DNA of 64,000 bases from Enterococcus innesii (lineage in GTDB: Bacteria > Bacillota > Bacilli > Lactobacillales > Enterococcaceae). The notes under the pieces were generated by a model. The model was not told where the DNA came from, did no database searches, and worked only from the letters and a program-made list of their open reading frames with translations. The position numbers and the translations under genes were made by a program. The DNA lies in assembly GCA_018982785.1 (NCBI GenBank), contig JAHHEN010000006.1, positions 124,001-188,000 of the forward strand, read 5' to 3'. Positions 29,722-38,767 of this stretch are shown one piece after another; within the stretch, counting starts at the first letter, position 1; each line of letters opens with the position of its first letter.

Positions 29722-30117
29722 TCACTGTTCATTTTCGGAAGGTAATCGCTCTTCAAAAAAGGCAGTTAAATCAATGATCTCTTCCTCTGTGAAGGTTTCT
29801 TGCTCCCATTGGTCAAGAATTTTTTCTTGCAAAGCCAAATCCATTTCCCAAAAATGATTGATTTTTTTGAAATGCTTTGGATCAAAGGACCGAAAAACCG
29901 GATAGATCGCTAAAAACGCTTCAAAGGTAAGATCCCAGTCCTCAGTATAATCTTTAACGACCCCTTCTGACAAGGCTTTTTCCGTCGGATCGCCGTTTTC
30001 TTTGATCAAGCCGGCTTCGTAAAAATGGCGATAGATGGCCTCTTTGGTGATCTCAGGATGAAATTTTTTACTATGATGGTAGGCTTCTTCAATCAATGAC
30101 GGATAGATGATCTCCAT
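29722..30117 (-). CDS. Hypothetical acidic protein, 131 residues
   Basis: A soluble, acidic and aromatic-rich protein (PSLIEEAYHHSKKFHPEI, WDLTFEAFLAIYPVFRSFDP) with a C-terminal acidic tail (EEEIIDLTAFFEERLP). I do not recognise the family. It sits between rpmF and the NusG-II gene, on the same strand with small gaps, so it is probably part of the zinc-responsive transcript. It has no cysteine and a few histidines near the start. Function is not assigned. Confidence 0.6.
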   Translation of the reverse strand: MEIIYPSLIEEAYHHSKKFHPEITKEAIYRHFYEAGLIKENGDPTEKALSEGVVKDYTEDWDLTFEAFLAIYPVFRSFDPKHFKKINHFWEMDLALQEKILDQWEQETFTEEEIIDLTAFFEERLPSENEQ

Positions 30118-30154
30118 TTTCCCCCTGCTTTCTGGACGGCGTCATAAGACGGCG

Positions 30155-30325
30155 CTAGTTCTTTTCAATTGGGTGGTGTTCTTTATATTCTGCTAAAGAT
30201 ACATGGTGGCTGCGCTTGAAGGTTCCTGTTGTCCCATCAAACGAAATCGCTGGTGCTTTGACACCATAGTGGGTCCGACGCTTATTCTTTTTTGCTTTTG
30301 ATGTTTTTCTTGCAGGTACTGCCAT
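30155..30325 (-). CDS. rpmF: Ribosomal protein L32, cysteine-free form
   Basis: 56 residues beginning [17 protein letters not shown], the universal L32 start. The zinc-ribbon cysteines present in C+ forms are absent. A cysteine-free L32 beside cysteine-poor L33 and S14 fits the zinc-sparing paralogue set, made when zinc is scarce. It lies about 30 bases after the 44-residue ORF. Confidence 0.93.
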   Translation of the reverse strand: MAVPARKTSKAKKNKRRTHYGVKAPAISFDGTTGTFKRSHHVSLAEYKEHHPIEKN

Positions 30326-30354
30326 GTCATTTCCAACTTTCTTTCACTTTTTCA

Positions 30355-30489
30355 TTATGCACGCAGCTGCAATGCATTCTTTCGTTTGTTTCGTTTAAAT
30401 TCATGAATGATTTTTAATGCGCGTTTCCTTGTTTTGATGTTCGGGCTCTTTAAACGTCGATACGCACTAGACAAGTCCGTTTTTTCCAT
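30355..30489 (-). CDS. 44-residue basic protein, putative metal homeostasis family
   Basis: An ORF with a perfect AAAGGAG eight bases upstream of the ATG at 30489. The peptide (MEKTDLSSAYRRLKSPNIKT, then arginine/lysine-rich helices) resembles the short enterococcal family annotated as putative metal homeostasis protein, though I rely on recall for that name. It is embedded between rpsN and rpmF, which supports a link to zinc stress. High basicity suggests RNA or ribosome contact. Confidence 0.65.
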   Translation of the reverse strand: MEKTDLSSAYRRLKSPNIKTRKRALKIIHEFKRNKRKNALQLRA

Positions 30490-30504
30490 ATTGACTCCTT
30501 TCTG

Positions 30505-30774
30505 TTACCAGCTTGCTTTTGTAACGCCGGGAATTTCTCCGAGATGTGCATGCTTACGGAAATTGATCCGTGACATGCCGAATTTATTCATGTAGCCGCG
30601 CGGACGACCATCGATCATATCCCGTTTTTTCAAACGAGTCGGATTCGAATCCTTCGGTAGTTTGGCCAATGCTTGGGTATCTCCTTGCGCTTTTAGTTCT
30701 TGACGTACTGCTCGGTATTGTTCGATCAGTTGTACTTGTTTTTTGTATTTTGCAATTTTTGATTTTTTTGCCAT
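30505..30774 (-). CDS. rpsN: Ribosomal protein S14, zinc-independent form
   Basis: 89 residues ([20 protein letters not shown]), the long S14 type that lacks the CxxC...CxxC zinc ribbon of the 61-residue S14p/S29e type. The conserved C-terminus contains [20 protein letters not shown] and [11 protein letters not shown]. Such a second S14 (rpsN2/yhzA) replaces the zinc-binding copy under zinc limitation in Firmicutes. It lies 17 bases after the L33 stop, and the Zur-like box precedes the pair. Confidence 0.96.
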   Translation of the reverse strand: MAKKSKIAKYKKQVQLIEQYRAVRQELKAQGDTQALAKLPKDSNPTRLKKRDMIDGRPRGYMNKFGMSRINFRKHAHLGEIPGVTKASW

Positions 30775-30790
30775 TCAGTTATTTTCCTTC

Positions 30791-30943
30791 CTATTTCTTG
30801 ATTTCACGAAAAATCGCTCTGCGCCGCAACTTTGGTGAATATTTTTTTAATTCTAAACGTTCCGGCGTATTGCGCTGGTTCTTATTGGTCAAATAAAGTC
30901 TTTCCCCTGTCTCCACACATGCCAAAATAATATTGTTTCTCAT
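30791..30943 (-). CDS. rpmG: Ribosomal protein L33, zinc-independent form
   Basis: 50 residues ([20 protein letters not shown], then [19 protein letters not shown]). Only one cysteine remains, so the four-cysteine zinc site of C+ L33 is not possible. It is the first gene of the zinc-sparing cluster. AAAGGAG precedes the ATG at 30943, and the leader starts at a Zur-like box about 45 bases upstream. Confidence 0.93.
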   Translation of the reverse strand: MRNNIILACVETGERLYLTNKNQRNTPERLELKKYSPKLRRRAIFREIKK

Positions 30944-30984
30944 AATAACCAGCTCCTTTCTCTTGCGTCACACCAAAAAAAGTT

Positions 30985-31005
30985 AAAGTGTAACGATTAC
31001 GTTTT
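30985..31005. promoter_or_regulatory. Zur-like box in the rpmG-rpsN-rpmF promoter
   Basis: GTAACGATTAC (30990-31000), within an extended GTGTAACGATTACGTTTT, closely resembles the Firmicute Zur consensus around TCGTAATNATTACGA. It lies 3' of the candidate -10 TATGAT (31013-31008 on minus), so it covers the start site. Zinc-loaded Zur would repress the cluster. Confidence 0.75.
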
Positions 31006-31158
31006 GTATCATATCACACTAAAACACAGGAAGCAAGCAAAACTATTTCTTCTTTTTGTTATTTAACAAGTGAAGAAAACGTCATATGAATTTGGTTTCA
31101 ATCGTCGCTGTTATTGGCGGCAAGATAACAGGAACCTGCAACTTTTGATCGCGCAAAA

Positions 31159-31234
31159 AAATCACCTGATCTTTAAGGAATCATTGGTCGGGCTTTTCAA
31201 GAAGCCCAAGTCGTGATCCTTTATCAGGTGATTT
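31159..31234 (-). terminator. Three-tier hairpin terminator after the S9 peptidase
   Basis: AAATCACCTGAT pairs with ATCAGGTGATTT (31159-31170, 31223-31234). Inside it AAGGAATCA pairs with TGATCCTT, and inside that GGGCTT pairs with AAGCCC. Seven T follow on minus. Confidence 0.75.
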
Positions 31235-31241
31235 CATTCGG

Positions 31242-33219
31242 TTAATTTACTGATTTGTTCTCATGTGATGCAAGCCATTCACTGATCGCCTGCAAGCGTT
31301 CTATCCGCAGGTTTGGCAAGCCATTGCGTGATAAGCCATGAGAGGATTGAGGAAACAGCATCAGCTTCGTATCGACGCCTTGACGTTGCAACGCCATGTA
31401 AAACTGCTGACCTTGTTCTTGCGGACACCGCAAATCATTTTCCCCATGGAGGACTAGTGTAGGTGTCTTGACTTGGCTGGCATAGGCCAAAGGCGACATC
31501 TTCCAAAGTCCTTCGATCGCATCAAGTTCCCGCAACAATTGGAATTTGACAAAGCAGGTCCAATGTCGCTCGTCCCATAAAAGCTGATCCAATTTGAGAT
31601 CGAGCGTTGCGTAACTGCTGCACAAAAACGATCGGTATGGCCAACGATCCAGTTGGTCATAAAGCCACCATAGCTGCCGCCAGCTACATGGATCGTGTTC
31701 GTATCAATTTCTGGATGGTTTGCCACCACGGCATCAACCCCCAACAATAGGTCTTGATAATCTTTATTGCCATAATCACCTAAAATCGATTTGACAAACG
31801 TCTGCCCGTACCCTTGCCCGCCACGAGGGTTCAACAAGATGACCCCATAGCCGTTAGCGGCATGGACTTGCATCTCGTGGAAAAATGTTTCGCCGTAGCA
31901 GACTTGCGGACCGCCATGGATGTACAAAATTGCTGGATGACTTTCTTGTGTTTCGGTCGGGGGTAAATACCAGCCTTGAATTTGCCAACCATCTGCTCCT
32001 TCGTACCAAAATGCTTCGGGTTTACTGATCGCTAACTGTGACATAACTGCTTGGTTGGGATCGTATAGATCGGTTACTTCGCCACTTGTTAAGTCAATCA
32101 AGCCTAAACGACTAGGGATCGTTGGCGTCGCATAAGCAACAGCAAGTTTGGCTTCCGAATAGATCGCCGCATCAAGGATATCCATTTTTTCATCAAGCAG
32201 TTTGGTCCATTCTCCTTGGATCGAGGCGCGGTACAATTGTAGCTTGCCATGCTCCGTTACGGGAACAAGGAATGTGTCATCCGTCAACCAGGTGATCGCT
32301 ACGCCGCGATTTTTTTGTTGAAAATCACTGATGATCGCATTGCCAAAAGCGATGTCAAGATCTTGGGAAAGATTTTTGACCGCTTTTGTTTTTAAGTCGA
32401 CCAAAAACAAATCATCCAAGGTCACAAAACCATAGGAAAGATCATTGCCTAATAGTAATAGCTGATCATTGCGCGCTGCAGCAAAAGCATACGTTCCTTC
32501 TGGCAGGATGTTTTCTAAACTTTCTGTCTTTTTCGTCTGGCTATCAAGGAGACAAACCTTCGAGCCATAGTCCCATTCATCTTCTTCCTCTTTGTCAAAG
32601 GTGAGGAACAACGTCTTCTGATCATCCGCGATGCCAGAAAAAACAAAGGGAGAATCATGCTCAAAAATCAGTTCCGTTTCTTGTGTCACAATCGTTTTTT
32701 TGACGATGGCATGTTTTTTTCTTTTAAAAAGCCGACGCCATCCGCCAAGTAATTGACTTTCGTAGTAACTTTTACTTGTGGAAATTCCTTTTGCTTGTCC
32801 GTCTTTTCTTTGTCAGCTTGATCCTCTGAGACTGTCTCTTCTTGTGCCAGCTGGTAATAGATAGCCGTTGCGTCTTGCTTCCAAAAATAGTCCCCCAGAC
32901 CCTTCTCAGTGACAAGTGCTTGGGGCTTGCCGCCTGACACTGGCATCGTCCATAACGTACTTTCACCTTTTTTTGGATCGGTCGTCACAAAACTGAGCCT
33001 TTGCTCATCTGGCGAGACCTTTAGGTTGTTGTGGGTTGTCGCTTCTGTGCCCCACTCACGCCGTTCGTTGGTCTTTGCGTCAATACTATAAATCGCTGAA
33101 TCATACGTATTGGTCTCTTGGTTGACTGCCGTTTCCAAGTAAAAAACCTGATTTTGCCCCACTGCAGGCTGCGCAATCGTTTTCAGTTCAAACAGTGTCT
33201 CATTCGTTATTTTTTCCAT
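31242..33219 (-). pseudogene. S9 family peptidase (acylaminoacyl-peptidase like), frame broken twice
   Basis: With one base added at the T7 run 32714-32720 and one at AAA 31551-31553 the gene encodes 659 residues, the normal size of bacterial S9C peptidases. The N-terminal part is a WD40-like beta propeller and the C-terminal part an alpha/beta hydrolase. The nucleophile is in GGSYGGFMTNW, the aspartate in LHGENDLRCP and the histidine in SSHGLSRNG, so the triad is complete. As written it falls into three frames. Cytoplasmic peptide turnover is the likely role. No neighbour shares its operon. Confidence 0.85.
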
Positions 33220-33297
33220 TCATTTCCCTCCAAATATACGTATTTTCGCAGTAACTATCTACTAGTATATCAAAAGAAACCAATTTTTCTGCATTTT

Positions 33298-34242
33298 TTA
33301 ATAGTGAAATCCTCGCAAATTCGCTACTTCTTCAAAACCAGCCGACTTCCCTGTCTGCCTTAAGATCTCTTGCCCATTTTCTAAAAGGGTCAAGGTGATT
33401 TCCGTACTGGCGCTTTCGCGAATGATCCGATTCATTTGTCCAATAGAAGGTGCTAACAACGAATGGCCTTCTTTCGTCAAAACTTCGATCGTCAGCAGCC
33501 ACTGTTTTTGTTTGAGATGGATCACTAAACGGTCTTCCGTGCGTTTGACATCATGAATCTTTGCACCATGATAAGTAGCAAAACGATATTCTTGGCTGCC
33601 GACTTGCAGAACACAAATCGTTCCCAAAAAAGCAAAACCAGCAAAGGGAATGTCGGCTGCGGAGAAAAAGAACCGAACATCTGGCGCATCAAAGCTGTTG
33701 CACTGAACCCAAATATAAGCTGCTGGAAAGGAGGTTCCCCAATCTTTTTCCAAATAACCGATCCCGTTCGTAAAATCGATTGGTTCTTCGTTCCAGTACA
33801 GCGTACCTTCTAAGGTATGACTCATGCTCAAGACACCGTGGTAGCACTCCATAAATGACAGATACGAAAAAGGCCCCATGATACTCGGCGCATAACGTGT
33901 CCGCTGAATCGGTTTGTGGTCGTTATACTTTACTGACCCTTGTACTTGAAGTTCGTTATTTTTTAAAGAGACTTGGATGCCTGCTTCACTAAAGATATTG
34001 TCACCAATCGTTACTTTTCGCTCCTCTTCTGAAACCTGAAAATCAGTTTCTGGAAAGGAAAAGTAATGCGCCCCTTCGTGATTGATCACTTGAATGAACA
34101 CTTCTTTGGTCCCGTCTTCTTGAATCGAAAGACCTGGAATAAAAGCATAGACTTCTTCACCGATTTGGTGCTTATGGTACCAGCCTTCAAAAAAAGCGGT
34201 CTGCTTGTCGTGGCCGTGAAAGAACCGATCTGTTGTCAACAT
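33298..34242 (-). CDS. Tocopherol cyclase family protein
   Basis: 314 residues, soluble and rich in aromatic residues (FFEGWYHKHQIGEEVYAFIPG, YAPSIMGPFSYLSFMECYHG, GYLEKDWGTSFPAAYIWVQC). These match the bacterial branch of the tocopherol_cycl family (PF14249), a lipocalin-like double beta-barrel. Enterococci make no tocopherol, so the substrate is probably another lipid or isoprenoid, which is inference. The gene lies 78 bases upstream of the S9 peptidase. Confidence 0.8.
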   Translation of the reverse strand: MLTTDRFFHGHDKQTAFFEGWYHKHQIGEEVYAFIPGLSIQEDGTKEVFIQVINHEGAHYFSFPETDFQVSEEERKVTIGDNIFSEAGIQVSLKNNELQVQGSVKYNDHKPIQRTRYAPSIMGPFSYLSFMECYHGVLSMSHTLEGTLYWNEEPIDFTNGIGYLEKDWGTSFPAAYIWVQCNSFDAPDVRFFFSAADIPFAGFAFLGTICVLQVGSQEYRFATYHGAKIHDVKRTEDRLVIHLKQKQWLLTIEVLTKEGHSLLAPSIGQMNRIIRESASTEITLTLLENGQEILRQTGKSAGFEEVANLRGFHY

Positions 34243-34321
34243 CTTGATTTCCCTCCGTTTCTTTTTTAGTGTAGCATGAAGCAGAAAGATTCCTCAGGAT
34301 AATGCTTTTGTCCATGTAAAA

Positions 34322-34356
34322 AAGCCAGAAACAAGCAAGACACTTGTTTCTGGCTT
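34322..34356 (-). terminator. Terminator after the PadR-linked membrane gene
   Basis: AAGCCAGAAACAAG and its complement (34322-34335, 34343-34356), a 14-bp stem followed by six T on minus. Confidence 0.88.
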
Positions 34357-34359
34357 TGC

Positions 34360-35193
34360 TTATTGCTCTTTCATCACTCGACGGGTCCACCAGAGAAAAA
34401 TTAGAAACCCTACAACGAGCAGTGTCAAACATCCGCCGGTCATCCAGGATGGATCACCAATGTGATAAAATGCCATGGTTTTTTGCAGGCAACCAAGCAA
34501 CACAAATACCCCCAGTAGAAAAACGATCGGATAAAAAGCTTTTTCTTTGCGTGATACAACAAAAACGATTGCCGCTACCAGCAAACTGCCCACCAATACT
34601 ACATCAAAAGGAAATACGATCGTCAGGAGCCACCAGTTTGGGGTCAGCAGATTGATCAACAGTGAAAGACCAATCCAGCCACTCACAACGAGCCAAAGGG
34701 AGCCGAAACGAATCACCTTGCTTGTGCCCTTCTTTTGATAGATGGTTTTGCTGATGATCGCAAAAATCCCGATGACCGCTAACACAGTTACCAATCCTGT
34801 CAAAAGATAATCCAGCAGGTTGAGAACCAGTGGCCCTTGTTTCGTAAAATCAGCTATAAACTTGATGCCCCAACTGATGCCAACCGCTAGATACGCCAAT
34901 TTGAGACGCTCTTTGAGATTACTCTTTGGCGTGTTTGCCAATAGTTCATCTGCCACCCCTTTCGGATCATTGCCAAAATAGTGTTGCGCCTCTTCTCCAT
35001 GAGTTTGTGCTTCTAATAAATCCATTGCAATCGCGTATACCTGCTCTGTGACTTTATGCTCATCGTAAAAAAGGCTGGAAAGTAAGAGGTAGCTTCGAAA
35101 ATCATCAAAAAATTGGCGATTTTTCTCATTGAATTGTTGCTCGATCAGATTGGTTTGCTCTCGCCAATAGGTCGTCTCTTGTTTATTTGCCAT
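34360..35193 (-). CDS. DUF1129-like membrane protein coupled to PadR
   Basis: 277 residues. The first 95 are soluble (FFDDFRSYLLLSSLFYDEHK, then a DUF1129/DUF1048-like YAIAMDLLEAQTHG motif). About six hydrophobic segments follow (about 95-112, 122-146, 160-180, 183-212, 218-235, 252-270). It starts six bases after the padR stop with GGAG upstream. Paired PadR plus helical membrane protein units are common in Firmicutes; this one lacks an ABC ATPase. The domain name is tentative. Confidence 0.65.
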   Translation of the reverse strand: MANKQETTYWREQTNLIEQQFNEKNRQFFDDFRSYLLLSSLFYDEHKVTEQVYAIAMDLLEAQTHGEEAQHYFGNDPKGVADELLANTPKSNLKERLKLAYLAVGISWGIKFIADFTKQGPLVLNLLDYLLTGLVTVLAVIGIFAIISKTIYQKKGTSKVIRFGSLWLVVSGWIGLSLLINLLTPNWWLLTIVFPFDVVLVGSLLVAAIVFVVSRKEKAFYPIVFLLGVFVLLGCLQKTMAFYHIGDPSWMTGGCLTLLVVGFLIFLWWTRRVMKEQ

Positions 35194-35199
35194 GTTTCC

Positions 35200-35517
35200 T
35201 CACTCCTTAAATAATCCTTCGACTTTCTTCATTAGGTTCGTCCATTGTTCTCTAAATTGTGCCAAATAGTCTATGCCTTTCGGGGTGATCGAGAAATACT
35301 TGCGATCAGGTCCTTCAGGTGATTTTTTCATCTCAGAGGTAATAAGTTCTTGTTTTTCCAACTTCTGCAGCAAAGGATAGATCGTGCCGCCAACGATCGT
35401 TTCAAAGCCTCTTTGCTTCAGTTCCTGTACCAGTTCATAACCATAAATCTCTTTTTGAGCAATCACTTGCAAAACACACCCTTCCAAAACCCCTTTTAGC
35501 AATTGCGTCTCTTTCAC
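35200..35517 (-). CDS. PadR family transcriptional regulator
   Basis: 105 residues from the GTG at 35517, which has AGGAGGG six bases upstream and gives the normal PadR-s1 length. The winged helix is LLKGVLEGCVLQVIAQ with YGYELVQELKQRGF and the wing GTIYPLLQKLEKQELI. It is co-transcribed with the membrane protein gene that follows and is preceded by a promoter dense in ACTAGT half-sites, so it probably represses itself. Confidence 0.9.
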   Translation of the reverse strand: MKETQLLKGVLEGCVLQVIAQKEIYGYELVQELKQRGFETIVGGTIYPLLQKLEKQELITSEMKKSPEGPDRKYFSITPKGIDYLAQFREQWTNLMKKVEGLFKE

Positions 35518-35549
35518 GATTTCCCTCCTTTGGTTCCCTTTATCTAGTT

Positions 35550-35613
35550 TGTTATACAAACTAGTGTTGTACCTAGTATACGTATTTGTCACTAGTTTGT
35601 AAAGCATACTAGT
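35550..35613 (-). promoter_or_regulatory. padR promoter with three ACTAGT half-sites
   Basis: On minus TTTACA (35603-35598), 17 bases, TATACT (35580-35575). ACTAGT occurs at 35550-35555, 35591-35596 and 35608-35613, flanking and filling the promoter. These are the natural candidates for PadR binding. Confidence 0.65.
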
Positions 35614-35625
35614 AGTGAAAATAAA

Positions 35626-35655
35626 AACGGCCTTTTAAATAAGACCGTTTTTGAC
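35626..35655 (-). terminator. Terminator of the fructose PTS/DeoR unit
   Basis: AAAACGG and CCGTTTT arms with a partly paired CTT/AAG interior, followed by T-rich sequence on minus. It lies between the DeoR gene stop and the padR promoter. Confidence 0.7.
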
Positions 35656-35672
35656 AAACTCGATGCTTTTTT

Positions 35673-36377
35673 CTAGATGACAATATCGATATCCTCGGGT
35701 AAGAGGCTCTTGTAAAAATATACTTTATTCCGCTTTGATTCTAAAACCATTAGAATAATTTTTTCGGTGCAGTCTTTCAATACCTGTTTAAATACTGCTT
35801 CCCCTTCAGTATTCTCAGTGGCTCCTTTTTCTTCATCGTATCCCCTACAAGAGAGAAGCGCAAGATCAAAATGATAGGTCCTGAGCTGGTTGACTGCTGT
35901 AACTGAATTAACGGTAAACTTTTTGTTCGTTACCGTCCCGCCAACGATGGTCACCTCAGCAGCAGTATGTTCCGATAGTAGTGCGGCAGTTAGCACACTA
36001 TTGGTTACCACTCGTAACCCATGAATTTTTTTCAGGTAAGGGATCAGGTGCAAAGCTGTGCTAGAACTGTCTACGAAAATGGTCATATCGTCCTCAATAT
36101 ACGTCACTGCACGTTCTGCAATTCTGCGTTTTTCTTCATCATTGACATAATTCCCCACTTTTGTCAGATAAGCCGCATCGACCTTCTCTGAATCGATCAG
36201 CATAGCACCACCTCGGGTACGTCTGATTTGTTCTTCGTTTTCCAGTTCAATCAGATCGCGTTTGACCGTAGCATCACTATAATGTAAGAATTCAACTAAT
36301 TCCCCCAGAGAAGCAAATTTCGTTTCATTTAAATACATCATGATTTTCTGCTTACGCTCATCTTTTGCTTTCCCCAT
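35673..36377 (-). CDS. DeoR family sugar-operon regulator
   Basis: 234 residues. The N-terminal helix-turn-helix is LGELVEFLHYSDATVKRDL, with the RRTRGGAML wing. The DeoR sensor domain carries DSSSTALHLIPYL (phosphosugar-binding loop), VVTNS and IVGGTV. It is the last gene of the IIA-IIBC-aldolase-regulator set. The ligand is presumably the phosphorylated sugar handled by the aldolase. Slightly short at the C-terminus but without a sign of decay. Confidence 0.88.
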   Translation of the reverse strand: MGKAKDERKQKIMMYLNETKFASLGELVEFLHYSDATVKRDLIELENEEQIRRTRGGAMLIDSEKVDAAYLTKVGNYVNDEEKRRIAERAVTYIEDDMTIFVDSSSTALHLIPYLKKIHGLRVVTNSVLTAALLSEHTAAEVTIVGGTVTNKKFTVNSVTAVNQLRTYHFDLALLSCRGYDEEKGATENTEGEAVFKQVLKDCTEKIILMVLESKRNKVYFYKSLLPEDIDIVI

Positions 36378-36444
36378 ACATAAACTCCTTTAAAAAAAGA
36401 AATTCCCAACAATTTAATCCTGTGCCAATCAATCATTTCCTTTA

Positions 36445-37311
36445 TTATCTCTGATAAAAACTTGCTTTGTCAACCGTATTCAGCAGTGTCAATTTATGGC
36501 GTACAACAGCTTTCACATCTTCTATTGGTTGTACATATACTTGATTTGGTTCATACATAGCAGGGTTTTCCGTCAATACGTTTCTGACTGAATCAAAAAA
36601 TACGGATTTCAAATCAGAACTAAGATTTACTTTGCATACGCCATATTTTACAGACTCTCGCACTTCATGATCTGGGTTTCCTGACCCACCATGCAATACA
36701 AATGGTAAAGCAATACGATCGTTCAACTTTTTCAACAAATCGATGTTCAGTTTAGGGGTGATATTTTTTGGATACAACCCATGAGCCGTTCCGATCGCAA
36801 TGGCAAGGGTGTCAATGCCGGTAGCGCGTACAAAGTCTTCGGCTTGGTCGACATCTGTGTAAATAATTTCTGCAGCTCCCCCTTCTGCGGAGCCGTTGTT
36901 CCCAATCGTACCAATTTCTGCTTCAACGCTGACACCAACCGTATGTGCCAGTTCAACAACTTCTTTCGTGATTTTTTTATTTTCTTCGTAATCGGCTAAT
37001 GATGCATCGATCATCACCGAGGTATAGCCATTACGGATCGCGCGCATGACATCGTAGATTGATCCCCCGTGATCCAAATGAATAACGACTGGTACCTTAC
37101 TTTTTAATGCGTACTCCCGCACTGTCGCTATGAAACAATCTCCTAAGTATTCGATCTCATCAGGATGAATTTCTAAAATGACTGGTGCATCCTGTGCCTC
37201 AACTTCTTCCATGATTGCTTTTAACATATCAAAATTGCAAATATTAAATGCTGGAACAGCAAATTTATGTTCTTTTGCTACAGCAAGTAATTCTTTCATT
37301 GTCATTAACAT
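36445..37311 (-). CDS. Class II ketose-bisphosphate aldolase (fructose/tagatose type)
   Basis: 288 residues from the ATG at 37311 (MLMTMKELLAVAKEH; AGAGGAA upstream). The zinc-binding and catalytic regions are HLDHGGSIYDV, EAEIGTIGNN, GTAHGLYP and LHGGSGNPDHE. It resembles GatY/KbaY-like aldolases rather than the housekeeping FbaA. It would split the bisphosphate made from the sugar phosphate imported by the adjacent PTS. Lack of a 1-phosphofructokinase gene here means the intermediate kinase lies elsewhere or the substrate differs from fructose. Confidence 0.88.
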   Translation of the reverse strand: MLMTMKELLAVAKEHKFAVPAFNICNFDMLKAIMEEVEAQDAPVILEIHPDEIEYLGDCFIATVREYALKSKVPVVIHLDHGGSIYDVMRAIRNGYTSVMIDASLADYEENKKITKEVVELAHTVGVSVEAEIGTIGNNGSAEGGAAEIIYTDVDQAEDFVRATGIDTLAIAIGTAHGLYPKNITPKLNIDLLKKLNDRIALPFVLHGGSGNPDHEVRESVKYGVCKVNLSSDLKSVFFDSVRNVLTENPAMYEPNQVYVQPIEDVKAVVRHKLTLLNTVDKASFYQR

Positions 37312-37364
37312 TGTGACATTCCTCTTTTCTTTTGATTCGTTTCGCTTCAACCTATAAATAGTTT

Positions 37365-38767
37365 CTAAATCAGTTTTCCTTCATCGGTTGGTTGGTGTTC
37401 CATTTCAGTTCTAGATTTTTTCAAAAACCCTAACATCAATGCTGTAACCACCGTTCCAGAAACGATTGCCACGACATACATCAACGGATTGTTCAATACA
37501 TTGGGAATCGGTAAGATCCAGATACCACCATGTGGAGCTAATGAAGTTACGCCGACACCCATTGATATTGCAGCAGCGGTTGCTGAACCTGCCATCAAAC
37601 TAGGTATTACTCGTAATGGGTCAGCGACAGCAAATGGAATCGCACCTTCAGTAATATAAGATAATCCCAAAACCCAGCAAGACTGAGCAGAAGTTCGTTC
37701 TTCTTGAGTAAATTTTTGCTTAAACAAGATAGAAGCCAAGGCAATGCCTAGAGGAGGTGTCATCCCGGCAGCCATACAAGCCGCAATTGGTGCATTAACT
37801 CCTGCCGACATCAAACCAATACTAAAGGTTGAAATCGATTTATTGATGGGACCGCCCATATCAGCTGCCATCATAATGCCTATCAGTAAGCCGAATACCA
37901 CACCACTCGTAGAACCAAGTCCATTAAGCCAATTCGTCAAAGCATCCAATACATAAGAGATTGGTTTATCAATGAAATAAAACATGGCAAAGCCAGTCAC
38001 AGCAACTGAGATCAAAGGAACAATAATCAACTGATAGAGTGCCGCAAATGATTTTGCTACTGTTACTTTATTCGCTAAATAATCCGTAGCATACCCAGCG
38101 AGTAAACCACCAACCATTCCACCTAAAAAACCAGATCCTCCACTTGCCGCCATCGTTCCCGCAACCAAACCAGCGGCAAAGCCCGGTCTACCTGCAACGG
38201 AAGTGGCAATTCCTGCTGCAAGTGCAGGAACCATCAATGCAAAAGCCGTATTCCCACCAATCGTGCTTAAAACTTCGGCAATTTGATTGTATGAAGGATC
38301 GCTAGGATCAGCTGCATTGATCCCAAAAGCAAAACTAAACGCAATTAAAATTCCACCGGCAATAACCAAAGGCAACATGTAATTAACGCCATTCATGAAA
38401 TGATTATAAATGCCAGCTTTCTTTCCAGATTCGTTTGAAGCATGTTCGGCTTGGGCAATCGTGGTCACTTCTACCCCATCAATTGCCTCTTGAATTACTT
38501 TTTCTGGTTCTCTGATTGCTCTTGCGGTTGACACTCTTTTAACTTTTTTCCAGCAAATCGGTCGGTCTGTACTTCTTTGTCAACCGCTAAAATGACAACC
38601 TCTGCCTGTTGAATTTCTTCTGTACTCAAAATGTTTTCGACTTTTACACCTTGTGTCTCGATTTTGATTGTATATCCCAATGATTTTGCCGTTTTTTCCA
38701 GTTTTTCAGCAGCCATATACGTATGCGCAATTCCAGTCGGACAAGCAGAAATACCGACAATTTTCAT
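37365..38767 (-). pseudogene. Fructose-family PTS IIBC fusion, frame broken at a T6 run
   Basis: The IIB domain (MKIVGISACPTGIAHTYMAAE, phosphorylated Cys9) and the IIC membrane domain are in different frames as written and overlap by 40 bases. One extra base at 38544-38549 joins them as DRFAGKKVKRVSTARAIREP, exactly the linker seen in fused IIBC proteins, giving 467 residues. IIC has about eight to ten spans and FGINAADPSDPSYNQIAEVL. Since a single indel restores a standard protein, a true two-gene split is unlikely. Confidence 0.82.
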
